From Gryganskiella cystojenkinii (Eukaryota > Mortierellomycota > Mortierellomycetes > Mortierellales > Mortierellaceae): a stretch of 20,392 nucleotides of DNA. Shown in pieces: positions 1-9,834 of this stretch. Location of the stretch: contig JAAAIG010000483.1 in the NCBI GenBank assembly GCA_015852425.1, positions 1 to 20,392 of the forward strand, given 5' to 3'. The position numbers and the translations under genes are program-made. The notes beneath the pieces are model-generated. The model did no database searches, was not told the DNA's origin, and was given only the letters and a program-made list of their open reading frames with translations. Positions within the stretch are counted from its first letter, which is position 1, and every line of letters starts with the position of its first letter.

Positions 1-53
1 CCTGTGACCTTTGCGTTATTAGCACAACGCTCTACCGACTAAGCTAGCCGAGC
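1..53 (-). tRNA. tRNA-Ile (anticodon AAU), 3' part cut off by window edge
   Basis: Read on the minus strand from base 53: a 7-nt acceptor arm GCTCGGC, then TA, a D stem GCTT/GAGC with loop AGTCGGTA, an anticodon stem TTGTG/CGCAA closing the loop CTAATAA (anticodon AAT), a 5-nt variable loop AGGTC and the first T-stem strand ACAGG. These pieces add up to exactly 53 nt in cloverleaf order. The T loop, the second T-stem strand and the 3' acceptor strand lie outside the window. No intron is visible in the anticodon loop. AAU-anticodon isoleucine tRNA (A34 normally edited to inosine) is the standard eukaryotic form. Confidence 0.9.
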
Positions 54-642
54 ATTCAATTTCTTGAAGATTGATTTTTTGGGTTGTCTATCAATGATTA
101 TCATGTCAAATCACGTGATAACATTTATCCTTAAGGGTGTATTGGACCTCGAAATTAGTGATGTGAGAGCACTGGAGGTCTGGGTTCGTCCAGCCGCGAG
201 GTCGCGGTACTGTGAACAAGGGTGCAGTGGTTGCCAATAGGTGACTGTAGTGCCATGCATTTTATATATAGTTGACCTGGGTTAACAGTCACGTCAATCG
301 TCAGATAAAAAAACCCCATCATCGCAGTCTTTGACAAGAAAAAAAAAAAAGAAAAAAGAAACGCGCCTAGAAGTTGCACCACAATTGCCACTTGGTCGTG
401 GGATATGTAACAACGGATCACCAGGCAGTCTTGTACTGTTTTATTGTATCGCACATCTGGGACCCAGCAAGCACCTACAAACAGAGTATAATAACGGGTG
501 GGGGGCTTTGCTTTAAAAAGAAGCCAACAGGTTGCAGAGCTGGAGCGGGTCCTTGGGCTATTTCTTAGTGTTCGTCCTCTTCATGGAATCTAAGCGCGCG
601 TTTGCTCGTCCACCTTGAACCATTGCGCTTCTTCTCTTTCAG
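54..642. other. Intergenic, no gene recognised
   Basis: This 590-base stretch lies upstream of the tRNA (minus) and of the remnant gene (plus). It contains an A-rich tract at about 340-360 and a TCACGTGA palindrome at 111-118. Short open frames between 370 and 568 on the plus strand have no recognisable domain and no convincing splice link to the exon-like sequence at 643. I see no second tRNA or other RNA gene. Confidence 0.5.
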
Positions 643-1322
643 ATAATCGTCCAAGCTCGAAACCCAAATGACCTCGACAACCCCGACAAGCAACGGGATG
701 AATCAACACGCCCCCTCCCCCCAACTGGTATCACAGTCGAGCAAGCGTTGCATTGGAAGGTACATGGCGGTGGCGTCCACAAACAATCTAATTAAACTCA
801 TTTGACTTGTTCAATGCATTAGGTCCATCGAATAGGAACACGTGCGCCCAATGAAACAAAGCGTTTTCCAACAACGCCGTTCTCATGGAATTACAACTGA
901 GGGGAAGGAGAAAGGCTTGGATGGCCACTTTGCCTGAGAAGGACAAGGGTTTGGCGTACTGGGAGGTGGTGTCTGTACCCATAACGTAACTAGGATGTTT
1001 TGAGAGGCTCCTTCTTGGAACACAAGTCTGACAAACCCCCGCGCGTCAACGTCAAGATCTTAACCTTACTTTTAAGGGATCTCTGCAAGGTCAGCGGCAT
1101 TCCTTCCCAAAGATGAAGTATGAATTGTCAACTTATGCGGATCACTTCAACAGGCATAAGGCTATGGTCTTTATTATTCTCAAGACTGATGTTTCGAGTT
1201 AAATGGATCACAACTGCAGGGCGGAGAAGATTCGTTACAAGAGTCTTGATATCATCTCTATCGCCAGCGCCTACACGATTTCCGTCATTGTCCAACGTTC
1301 CTCGCATCGAGCGATACTCTAG
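643..1322 (+). pseudogene. Remnant of an unrecognised multi-exon protein gene
   Basis: Three coding-like blocks follow one another. Block A (643-759) opens after CTTCTCTTTCAG and ends at AAG|GTACAT; it contains ITVEQALHWK. A 63-nt intron-like gap ends in GCATTAG. Block B (823-965) starts in the matching frame (VHRIGTRAPNE), then appears to need a one-base shift near 855 to reach NAVLMELQLRGRRKAWMATL and KDKGLAYWE, ending at GAG|GTGGTG. Block C (from about 1095 after GGTCAG) reads KMKYELSTYADHFNRHKAM and continues in the same frame through a TAA (1200-1202) into MDHNCRAEKIRYKSLDII, stopping at TAG 1320-1322. The frameshift and the in-frame stop argue for decay, but unmodelled introns could rescue part of it. 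I do not recognise the family. It converges on the Rab escort gene and its last stop overlaps that gene's stop on the other strand. Confidence 0.45.
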
Positions 1323-4300
1323 TAGCTCGAGTTATCCTCTGGTTCCGGAGTTGGTGGCAAGAACTCAGATCCGGGGCACAACCTCTCAAAGATCTCCCGC
1401 GCCTCTTCAGTTGCACTCTCGAAATCTAGTGAATGGTTCATCGGTCTCAACAACGTCAAGTTTTCTGGCAAGGGCTTGAGCTTCTCGCTTCCGATCGGGT
1501 ATGGAACACGAGGCCAGGAAGTCGTCCGCTTGTAAAACATTGAGAACAGCGCGACTGGCGAGACGGTAGGCGTGGTCGTCAACAATCCTGCAGACTTTGA
1601 CTTTTGGAACATCTTTGACAGTGGTTTCGATCCTGCTGCTGATGTTGAACCAGAGGATGATGGCGGTGCAGGTGTTGAGGGTCGAGATGAGACAGGAGTA
1701 TTGGCCTCGCTGTTCTCCTCAAAGAGCTTCTTCTCCGCCTTGAGGATCTCTTGACGAACAGCCTCCATATCCATCTCCTGATCCAGACTCATGCGAGGTT
1801 GATGGTGAGAATCCGTTGATACAGATTCGGTTCCAGAAGGAGTAGCAGTAACAGGAATAGGGGCAATAACAGCAGGTGGAGCCTCGTCCAAGTGGTGAAG
1901 AGGCTTTGACTCCTCAGCGGCGGCAGCGACGGAAGCTGAGGCTGGAGAGGTGATTGAAGAAGGTGCCTTCAAAGAGAGTGGGTCGCCGGGGATATGAACC
2001 AATTTTCTGATCGCGGCAGTCAAAGCCTCCTTGGCCGAGCCCTTCTCCGAATCCGATTCCGCCCAAATATACAAAATGACTAATAACAAGAGCGTTAGCG
2101 AGAGATGTCAGATATAGGAAGTCTCATACCGAAAAATCATCGGTAATCCTGACTAGGAGTGAGGAGAACGCACGACTTACATCGATCAGTAGGACAGGAC
2201 ATGGTGCCTCCACACATCTGCAGGACAGAGATGGTATGCTCGTTCCTGCGCTCAGGGGTCTCGCCGGGGTTCAAAATTAGGGATTCCATAGGGAACAAAG
2301 TCTTGCACAACGTCGTCTCTCCAAATGCTGATCGATCCGTGACGAGAATACAATGCGACACATAAGACCTGTTCAGGCTTTAAAGAGAGCGAGAGACAAA
2401 TTTACAGAGCGAAGACGTGAGTTAATGACAGAAGCAGGCAGAATGATTCTAAACAAGTTCACATATGACAACTGACTCATTAATTTCATTATCGCACTCA
2501 CATGCGAGCCTCGAGGTACGCATCCATGTCCTTGGACAGATACTCGCGGGTACAGATTAACTGATTGCCTTTAAGGATCTGGCCGTTGTGGTCGACGACG
2601 GACGTCCACTTGTTGGCTTCCCGATCCACGTTGTGCTTATCCAATCCATGCTGCAACATGTAGATACCGCCATAGACAGCCGAGACTCTGCAAAGTGTAA
2701 AATGAGAGATAGAGTTAAAAAGGATGTTTTTGGTCCGCATGGCCACAGCAATGCGAATCTGGTCCAAAGTGAAAGGCGATAGTACAGAGTCGACGCATCT
2801 GACTTTGAAAAAAAAAAAAAAAAAAAAAAATACTACTCTAGACTTCATGCAAGTCCAAAACGACAGCTATCATAACAATAACGCACCTGCAGAAGGCTTG
2901 GGCCAACTCACTTCCCACGCCATAGAGTGGGCACAGGTAAGCAGAGTTGCCGTATCGTCCCAACGATAGGAGGTAGACCTTGACGGATTTCAACCCCTCT
3001 GTGGTCGTTGCATTGTCGTTTCCATCGAATCCAATCGCGTAAACGACCGCGGTCAAGACCTTGTCTGTCAATCCATAGGCTCGTTGCACAAATTGAGTGA
3101 AGGGTGCGTTCTTGTAGTCTATCCCGCAAAGAGAAAAAAAAACATGCAAGAAACGAAAGCAAGTGAACAGGTCGAGGTTTAGCGATGTGGTTTTTTGTGC
3201 ATTAATTGGTCGGACCAAGAAAAAACCTACTTGCATGGCATTTTCAATCGCGAGCAAAACAAACAACAAAATCACCATTCCTCTCTCCAAAACGATTTCA
3301 CTTTCTTTTCTTACCTTCCCAAACCTCCTTCTGGTTCTCATAATCGACCGCAAACTGCAAAAATTTCATCAGCAATCTCTTCTCCTTCAAACTCAGGGCC
3401 TTGCTGACAAAAACATCCTCCTTGGACGTTGGCATCATCTCGACCTTATCTGTCAGGGACTCGTAGACGGCCGTCCGTTCCAACAACTTGAACTCAAGGT
3501 ACTTGCCAATGCCCGAGGAAATCAGCAAGTTTGTCAGAGGTCCCCTCGAGTACAACAGCTTGGGTGAGAGATCAAAGTTGTACTTGCGAGGGCTTTTCAA
3601 GAGCGCCTCCAGAGACGCGATCTGAGAGAACGTGATCGATCTGAAATTGATCGCTGTTGAGGTCGTGTTTCCCTGCGCAGCCCACCCGGCCAAAGTACGG
3701 ATGGCCTCCTTGGACTCTTTGGTCGAGGTACCGGTGGTATAAGCTGTCGTGATATGCTCCTCCAAGACCTTGGTCCTGTCCTCTAGTGATGCACCTTTAT
3801 GAGCTTCTTGGAGAGCAGAGAGGTCGATGGTCAAATCTTGTTCGTTGCTGTTGTTGGGGTTGCTGTACAGTTGAATCTCGACATGGTCGTATGCCTTCGC
3901 CACCAGTTTGGCAAACTCGATCTTGTCAGAGTCTAATGTCACCCATGGTGCAATGAAGTAACCCAGTTAAAGAAACGCTCAAAAGAAAGCAGCATTTAAC
4001 TCTCTGCGCGAAAACGATTGTTTTCGTCTTGTTCTCATTCAGCTGAATTGAACCAATTTCGTCACAACAGTACCTTCTTCGGATCCACTTGCAGGCACCG
4101 AGACGGCAACTTTATCAGCCCACGTCAAAAGGTCTCGAAAGCCAAAAGCCCCAGACTCTCCACCATAGTAGTCATTCTCGTCAAGGTGCAAGACGGTCTT
4201 GCCATCGCGAGCCAATGCGGCCGCAACTATGGTCTGCGTGAATCCTGTACCAAGGATGATGGCGTCAAAGACGGTGGTTTCAAGGGCGTCCAAGTCGGCC

Positions 4301-4885
4301 ATGAATGAATATGAGTAGCGGGAGGGTTTTCTTCGGCTGGAGGATGAACGCGGTGGGGATGACTGTTGTCGTGGACGTGGATTGGGATTAAAGAACGAGT
4401 GCGGGATGGATGGAGTGGGTATTGATGTCGAGACTGCGTCCTGATGTGGAGACGAGGTCAGAGATGGGTTCTTTAGGGCTGTGGGTTGATGAAAAAGAAA
4501 TGAGAAAGAAAGAGAGATCAATGGTTTGTTCGCTGGGAGGAAGAAGTGTGTGGGAGTGCGCAATCGAGCGTCTGTCTGTGGGAACAGAAAAAATCAGCAG
4601 GGGTGTGCGTCCACTGCGGTCCTCAAAAAAATATGCATTGACGCGCACGTGCAGAAGGGTGGGGTGACCGTGGAAAAGAAACACATCGAATTGGTGGCAA
4701 TCACAACGGACGGACTCACCATCACTGGAAGGCGACATCGACGATATGCCTGTACTTGTGCTGAGGTCACTGCTCTGGTTGCTGACACTGTTGAGATTCT
4801 TCCTTGTTGGGGAGGACGTCGAAGGAAGGGTTTGGGACTTGGACGAGCGACCATGATGCAAATGTTGAAGCATGGACTTTATCAT
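1319..4885 (-). CDS. MRS6: Rab escort protein (Rab geranylgeranyltransferase component A, Mrs6/REP, GDI superfamily)
   Basis: REP binds newly made Rab GTPases and presents them to Rab geranylgeranyltransferase for C-terminal prenylation, then delivers them to membranes. My model: complement(join(1319..2079, 2181..2368, 2502..2687, 2887..3118, 3315..3932, 4074..4478, 4720..4885)), 851 residues. Counting from the internal Met at 4302, the GDI nucleotide-fold motif GTGFTQT is at about 18-24 and the conserved block DENDYYGGE at about 41-49. Later family blocks are SPKLLYSRGPLTNLLISSGI, KYLEFKLLER, YGLTDKVLTAVVYAIG and AFCRVSAVYGGIYML (split by an intron at Cys-Arg). The C-terminus AREIFERLCPGSEFLPPTPE matches the REP tail and is followed closely by the stop. 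Donors are GTAAG/GTGAG/GTACT-like and the phases all agree. The start is the main uncertainty: the shorter choice (4302) gives 737 residues, while the ATG at 4885 adds 114 Ser/Pro-rich residues through a 241-nt intron. A disordered stretch of roughly 140 residues interrupts the C-terminal part. The long T run in the intron 2688-2886 is probably a polypyrimidine tract. Confidence 0.92.
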
Positions 4886-6578
4886 TCTGAAATGCGTTGC
4901 GCGGCTAGAATTTTTTTTTGTGAAAATTTTTGCGGGCACGAAAAAGCCGTTGTCGTTACAATTGAAAAGATGTCGACGTTACAATTGTTGCTGGATAAAA
5001 GTGGTTGCGTCAGGGGATTCAGGGGGAAGAGAAAGAAAGAAAAAAAGTGGAAGAGAAACGGAAAAAGGAGAAACTGAAAGGAAGTCTGTTCGTCCAATGC
5101 TTGTTCAGATCTGGTCGCCCACTTTTTTTTTACTTTTCTGTTCTGTCGCCGTCTTTTTTTATGTTTTGCGATGAAACGTGCTCAGTTCGCAAAACAAACC
5201 AAATGGTCGAAAAGGTTGGGAGAAGGAAGCGAGGAGAGAGATTCGAGCCCTTGTGGGATTGCTCGATTTTGCTCTTCTGATCAAAAGGAATGGTGGTTGT
5301 TTTGCTGACCTGCTGCAATGCGTGGTCATCAAAGGTATTCTTAGCCCAGGAGTATCTTTTTCCTATGCTCAGATGCAGCATCTCTCTCCCCCAAAGCTAC
5401 CCATTAGACTACCGTACTTCGTTCTCAAGTGCTCTCGTGCACACATTCACCATGGACAACAATTGGGAGAACGCTCAAAGTCTGTCAACGCGAACCTTTG
5501 GCTTGCTCTCTATTTTTTTTTTTTTTTTTTTTGCCCCATTACCTTGTCCACGGCTCACAAACCATTTCTCGAGTCCAATCCGTTCAAAGCGTAGTGCGAC
5601 TGTGTGATATGACAAAAAAAAACCGACTTCTTTGTTTCTCAAAGGGCTCGCAAACAAAACACAGAGAAAGATCATCCTTCCTCTCTGCTGCCGTCTTGAT
5701 GTGCTTTGCTGACAAGATTGCTCAGAAATCAATTTAAAAGTCCCTTTGCCCGCTTCCCTTGCTTTTTTCCATGAGCACTTTACTCTCTCTCGCAAGACGC
5801 TCTCTCAAGGGCTAAGACTAGCCAAAAAAAATAAGGAATAGTTTAAGGATGATGCATTCAGTCGCTTACCTCGCTCGTTCATTGCGAACCCCTTCAATCG
5901 TCCCTCCGAGATTGAACCGCGGAAATATTTTTTCGCAGAAGTCAGAGCCGTTGCAGAGCAACTCTTTGCTTGATGTTGTGTCTTTTGTTTTTTTGAGCCT
6001 GTTCCTTACCCCTGCCTTGTTCTCACCCTTCGGCGAATTTCCAGACCCTTAGCCCAATTGCCCCGAACTAATCCTTTCGTCAAGACGAACAACAACTTTT
6101 TTTCTTAGTGCTGTCGTAACAAGAACAGTTCATCGAACAGACTGACAGCGCTGATTTGTTCCATAAGAGTGCGAAATGAACCATGATTTCTTCGATCTAT
6201 TCTGGCATGTACATGTATACACTTGTATCACGGGGTACCAGAGTACCTGTCATGATGGATGCAGAGTCTCAAGTGGTGGTACTCTTTTAAATATTTGAAA
6301 ACACAGTCGAATGTATACTTTTGGGTTTGATGGGAACGGTAGGATGAAAGGAAAGAGTGAATGGCTCCATGTAATTGGGGGGAAGTTATGTTGATAGTTC
6401 TATGCTCTTTCCTTTTGGGGTCATATGTTAAATAGCACTTTGGATTTAATGCTTCTTGAGTGTAGGGGGGCTAAAGAGGAAAGGGAAATAAAAAAAAGCG
6501 TTGGTGGGCTATGAGTTAGATCCACGATTTTTTTGGAGTGACGAGGATCCAACCTTTTGAAAGGTCCTGCTGTGTGAC
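4886..6578. other. Gene-poor gap: promoter of the Rab escort gene and 3' region of CYT1
   Basis: Both flanking genes are on the minus strand, so this 1.7 kb holds the CYT1 3' end on its right and the Rab escort promoter on its left. It is rich in purine/pyrimidine tracts, with a 20-base T run at 5513-5532 and several 8-9 base runs. A small inverted repeat GGTAC/GTACC sits at about 6234-6248. Open frames here (for example 5178-5594 and 5849-6052 plus) have biased composition, no domain and no leader, and I do not consider them genes. No tRNA or rRNA was seen. Confidence 0.5.
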
Positions 6579-8123
6579 TTACTTGTACAAGATCTTGCGG
6601 GTCTTGAGACCAGCCCACTTGTGCCTCTTGAGGTAAACGGAGAGACCAGTCAAGATAGCCAAGAGCGTCAAAGCCTTCATGCCCATCTTCTTGCGCTCGT
6701 CCATCTCGGGCTCAGCGGCCCAGGACAAGAAAATCGTTACATCCTTGGCCATTTGGGAAGTCGTGGCGGGGGTACCATCCTCATACTCGACCAAACCATC
6801 ATAAAGGACACGGGCCATACCAATGGCACCACCGGGGAAGTAAGGATTAAAGTTCAAACCCTCACGGATCTCAACTCCAGCTGGGGGATCCTGGTAACCG
6901 GTCAACAGCGAGAAGACGTAATCGGCACCACCGTGACGGGCCTTGATCATCAAAGAAAGATCTGGGGGGTAGGCACCAGCGTTTCCGGCACGGGCCTGCT
7001 CCTCATTGGCGTAGGGTTTGGGCATGTAATCGGAGGGCTTTCCGGGGCGGTCAAAGTAATCGCCGATATCGTTGGGTCCATCCCTGTACTCGTTCTCCTC
7101 GGCCATGGCCTTGACCTCGGCCTCGGTGTGGGAGACACCAATCAAGTTGCGCCAGGCGATACGGTCAAGAGAGTGGCAGGCAGCGCAGACCTCCTTGTAG
7201 ACCTGGTAGCCACGACGGATACTGCAAGTTGTTTTTTTTCGAAATTTGAACAGAAAGAGGACCATGAGGTGAGTTTAAAGCCCAGTAAAAGTGCTCTTTG
7301 CTGTGGAGGTCAGCAGGGAAACGCCAATGGTGTCGTCTATTGGTAGCGGATCCGGAGAAGACAGAGAACCTAAACGGTATAAGATCGCTCCAACATGATG
7401 CGTCCGAGTGTGACATTGGACTCCCGATCGTCCCTCGGTCCGTGACAATTGAGTATTAAGTGTTCCTGTCCGAATCGCCCCGTTGTTCCTGAAGTACACC
7501 GTTGAGTCGAGCTGATCTATAGTTCCTGTTTCATTCCTGTAAACAAAACAAAAGTATCCTTACGCAGCGTGATCAAAGGTGGCAAGGTTCTTCTTGTGCT
7601 CCCAAGGGTAGACGGGGGCATGAAGACCATCAGCAGCCATGTTGGCATCCATAGTGTCCATGGTCATGTAAGCGAGAGCACCGACAGTAGCAACACCAGC
7701 AGCAGCGACCGACATGTTCTTTGCGTTCTATAGCAAAAAAAAAAGCACATATGGTGAGTATTCGGAGGTCGAGTGTGTTTGGGTTGTCCGAATTGATCGT
7801 GTCTCTGTATGTTGCACGCGGGATTAAGCGATCCGAAAAGGTCCAATCCGAACGTAAAAATAAATAAATCCGAGTTTCCGAATTACCATGCTGGAGACTG
7901 CAGCAGCAGTACTAGTGGACTGGTGGCGGACCTATCAATTAAAAAATTACAACAGGAAAGGAGGTACATTTTGTGAGTGTTTCCTCGAAAGCCAGATCAT
8001 GGTTTTCGCAGGTGGACAAAAACGCATGTCCTTTCACTTTCGATGTTTTCCGCGGCGGAAGATTACCTGGACAGCAAGACGCTGAACAGCCTGGCGAGAG
8101 GATTGAGCAGAGAGACGGAACAT
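6579..8123 (-). CDS. CYT1: Cytochrome c1, haem subunit of respiratory complex III, mitochondrial
   Basis: Cytochrome c1 carries electrons from the Rieske protein to cytochrome c in the inner-membrane bc1 complex. Model: complement(join(6579..7221, 7564..7727, 7887..7931, 8067..8123)), 302 residues. The start is the first ATG giving a mitochondrial presequence ([16 protein letters not shown]: Arg, Ser and hydrophobic residues, no acidic residues). The 45-nt second exon continues the presequence. A hydrophobic sorting segment ([15 protein letters not shown]) follows. Then come [19 protein letters not shown] and, after the 342-nt intron, the covalent haem motif CAACH at 101-105. The acidic, Pro-rich middle, [16 protein letters not shown] and the segment [15 protein letters not shown], whose Met is the expected sixth haem ligand, follow in family order. 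Near the C-terminus the anchor [15 protein letters not shown] is followed by a basic matrix tail ending KTRKILYK. All introns are GT..AG, with phases 0, 0 and 2. Length and order are normal for fungal cytochrome c1. Confidence 0.96.
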
Positions 8124-8284
8124 TGACAATTAAAAAAACCTGCTTTCGTGATGGGTCTTCCAATGTTGATCCCAGACTTGACAGAGAGGTAGTGATGGAA
8201 AAAAAAAGAGGAGTCGGGAGGATGGGGATATGATGTGATTCAATGTCCTCGTTCTGAGAGTCTGTTTTCGACGCGCTCCGAGGT

Positions 8285-8290
8285 CACGTG
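8285..8290. promoter_or_regulatory. E-box CACGTG (in TCACGTGA) upstream of CYT1
   Basis: A perfect palindrome TCACGTGA (8284-8291) lies about 160 bases upstream of the CYT1 start codon. In yeasts CACGTG is the site of Cbf1-type bHLH factors, which in some species control respiratory genes. The use here is inferred only from position and sequence. A CCAATGA on the minus strand (about 8632-8638), matching the HAP/NF-Y consensus, is a second candidate site further upstream. Confidence 0.35.
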
Positions 8291-9113
8291 AAACCAAGGA
8301 TATGCCGGGTTACACCCTTAATTCTCTCTTTGGGCTGTGCACTTTGTCTGTGGCCAAGAACAGCCAAGACAATGACGACAGTGGTCCTTTGTGACAAACA
8401 AAAGACAAAAACGTGCTCATCGTTTGACTGTCACACAGGGTCAGTGTTGAAGGCGCAGGAGGTCAAAAAAAAACGACGGAAAATACTCGGTCCTCTCTGT
8501 TGGGTGATCGAAAAAATTCTTTGAGAGTGGCATACGGGGTCAATTGAAACTTCACAACTTCTCTTGTTTTTGTAGAGCACTCATCCAGCCAGACGGTAGT
8601 AAAGTGGTGGCAAGGATCAAGACCATGAACTCATTGGTTGATCACTACCACTGCGTATTCATCAGATATAAATAATGTCGTCTTTGTTGGCCGACACTTC
8701 GCCCAACAAAAAAAAAACAATCCCTTTTCTGCAGGACCTTTCTACTCCTGTTCGCCTTTCAGCCAACTTTGGTCTTTTCTGTCCCCGCTCCCTCGCATAT
8801 CTCTTGTTCTTTTTTTACATTATCTCGACACGCATATCTTATTTTTGCTTGGTGCATCATCCTATCTCCCGCGGACAATAGTCTTTTGCTTTATCTTGAG
8901 GCGTTGTTCTGTATTCTTGGCCCTTGGCAATTCAATTGTTTGTGACCCCTTCCGCCCCTTCCCCGATTTTAGACTCGCTCCAAAGCCCGCAGCACGTCCT
9001 GGGCAAAGCGTGTGCTGACAACCCCCCCACACTGCAAACAAACAAAAAAAAAAATAATTCTTGTTTATTCTTCTGCTCCGCTTTCTTTGCCCAAGAGCAG
9101 CAAGCGCAGTAAC

Positions 9114-9119
9114 TATAAA
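9114..9119 (+). promoter_or_regulatory. TATA box for the small Ser-rich gene
   Basis: TATAAA in the context AACTATAAAAACC, followed within about 30 bases by a CT-rich, ATG-free stretch that runs to the start codon at 9448. This spacing and composition fit a core promoter with a leader of roughly 300 nt. Confidence 0.5.
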
Positions 9120-9447
9120 AACCTAAAGACCAACACCACGCTTCTTTCTTCTCTTTTCTTTCCCTCTTCTCTTTTTTCATACCAACAACATTTTCTTCGT
9201 TAAGCATCAACATCAACATCAACAGTAGCTTCTGCATCTTGCCCGTTACGAATTTCATTTCCTTCACAAGCAAACGCCTCTCCCGTTCACTCTGCCTCTC
9301 TTCTCTGAATACTTCTCGGATCTTTACCCGTATCAAACATAATCGAAACTGTCGCCCTCATACCCAATCCCGACCCATTGCCGTCGCCAAAGAAAGGCAA
9401 CAGCGACCACCTCGACAACAACTCTGACAGCAACTAAGTCAACCGTC

Positions 9448-9834
9448 ATGACCGCTCCTCTTCATACCGTCTTTGAGAAGAAACTCTCGAGCAACAAACC
9501 GTCCTTGCCCACACCTTCCATGTGCCCGCAATCGATCTTAATCAAGTCCTGTTCGTCATCTGCTTCCTCGACACACTCTACGGTCTCGAGTTCTCCAACA
9601 TTAACATCATCACCAGCAAGGAGGCTCTACTCTAGACGAGGCAGTGACAGCAGTAGTCACTCCTCTACAACAACGGACCATACACTTTATTCTAGTCATG
9701 ATTGTTTCAACTGCTGCGATGAGGATAACGACTCGAAGAGGTCCTCGTTCCACGATAACGCCAGCACTGTCGGTTCCGGTTCTTTCTCAATAACATCCAC
9801 CCAACGTCGAGTCCAATGGGCTGATCGGGTATGA
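9448..9834 (+). CDS. Small Ser/Thr-rich protein with a C-terminal PP1-docking-like motif
   Basis: This intronless gene encodes 128 residues. The ATG at 9448 is the first ATG after the TATA box: the leader of about 300 nt has none, which supports the start. The protein begins MTAPLHTVFEKKL, has a short hydrophobic/basic patch (SILIKS), a long Ser/Thr-rich disordered middle, a Cys/acidic patch (CFNCCDEDND), and ends RRVQWADRV. The RVQW core fits the [RK]-V-x-[FW] docking motif of protein phosphatase 1 partners, and the following Ala-Asp is common in that class (KVxFAD). No enzymatic domain is visible. It could be a PP1 regulatory or targeting subunit, or a lineage-specific protein where the match is by chance. 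A possible donor (CGG|GTATGA) at the end leads only to a short out-of-use extension, so I keep the stop at 9834. Confidence 0.7.
   Translation: MTAPLHTVFEKKLSSNKPSLPTPSMCPQSILIKSCSSSASSTHSTVSSSPTLTSSPARRLYSRRGSDSSSHSSTTTDHTLYSSHDCFNCCDEDNDSKRSSFHDNASTVGSGSFSITSTQRRVQWADRV

Larger units (their letters stand above)
8124..9447. other. Divergent promoter region between CYT1 and the small Ser-rich gene
   Basis: This 1.3 kb region carries the promoters of two divergent genes. The left part holds the E-box at 8285 and a CCAAT box at about 8632 for CYT1. The right part holds a TATA box at 9114 and a CT-rich leader for the gene at 9448. A TATAAATA (8667-8674) is immediately followed by an ATG opening 68 codons of low-complexity hydrophobic sequence; I see no reason to call it a gene. 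Confidence 0.5.

Noticed and set aside
2688..2886. Open sequence inside a Rab escort intron (SVLSPFTLDQIRIAVAM) as an extra exon
   Set aside because: Splicing it out joins Cys-Arg-Val-Ser in the conserved AFCRVSAVYGG block exactly, with good donor and acceptor. Keeping it would interrupt a conserved block.
4526..5077. 183-codon plus-strand frame antisense to the start of the Rab escort gene
   Set aside because: Lys/Arg-rich low complexity from a purine tract, with no motif, and it overlaps well-supported exons on the other strand.
8675..8881. 68-codon plus-strand frame directly after TATAAATA
   Set aside because: The TATA box touches the ATG, leaving no room for a leader. The product is a Phe/Leu/Tyr-rich run from T-rich DNA.
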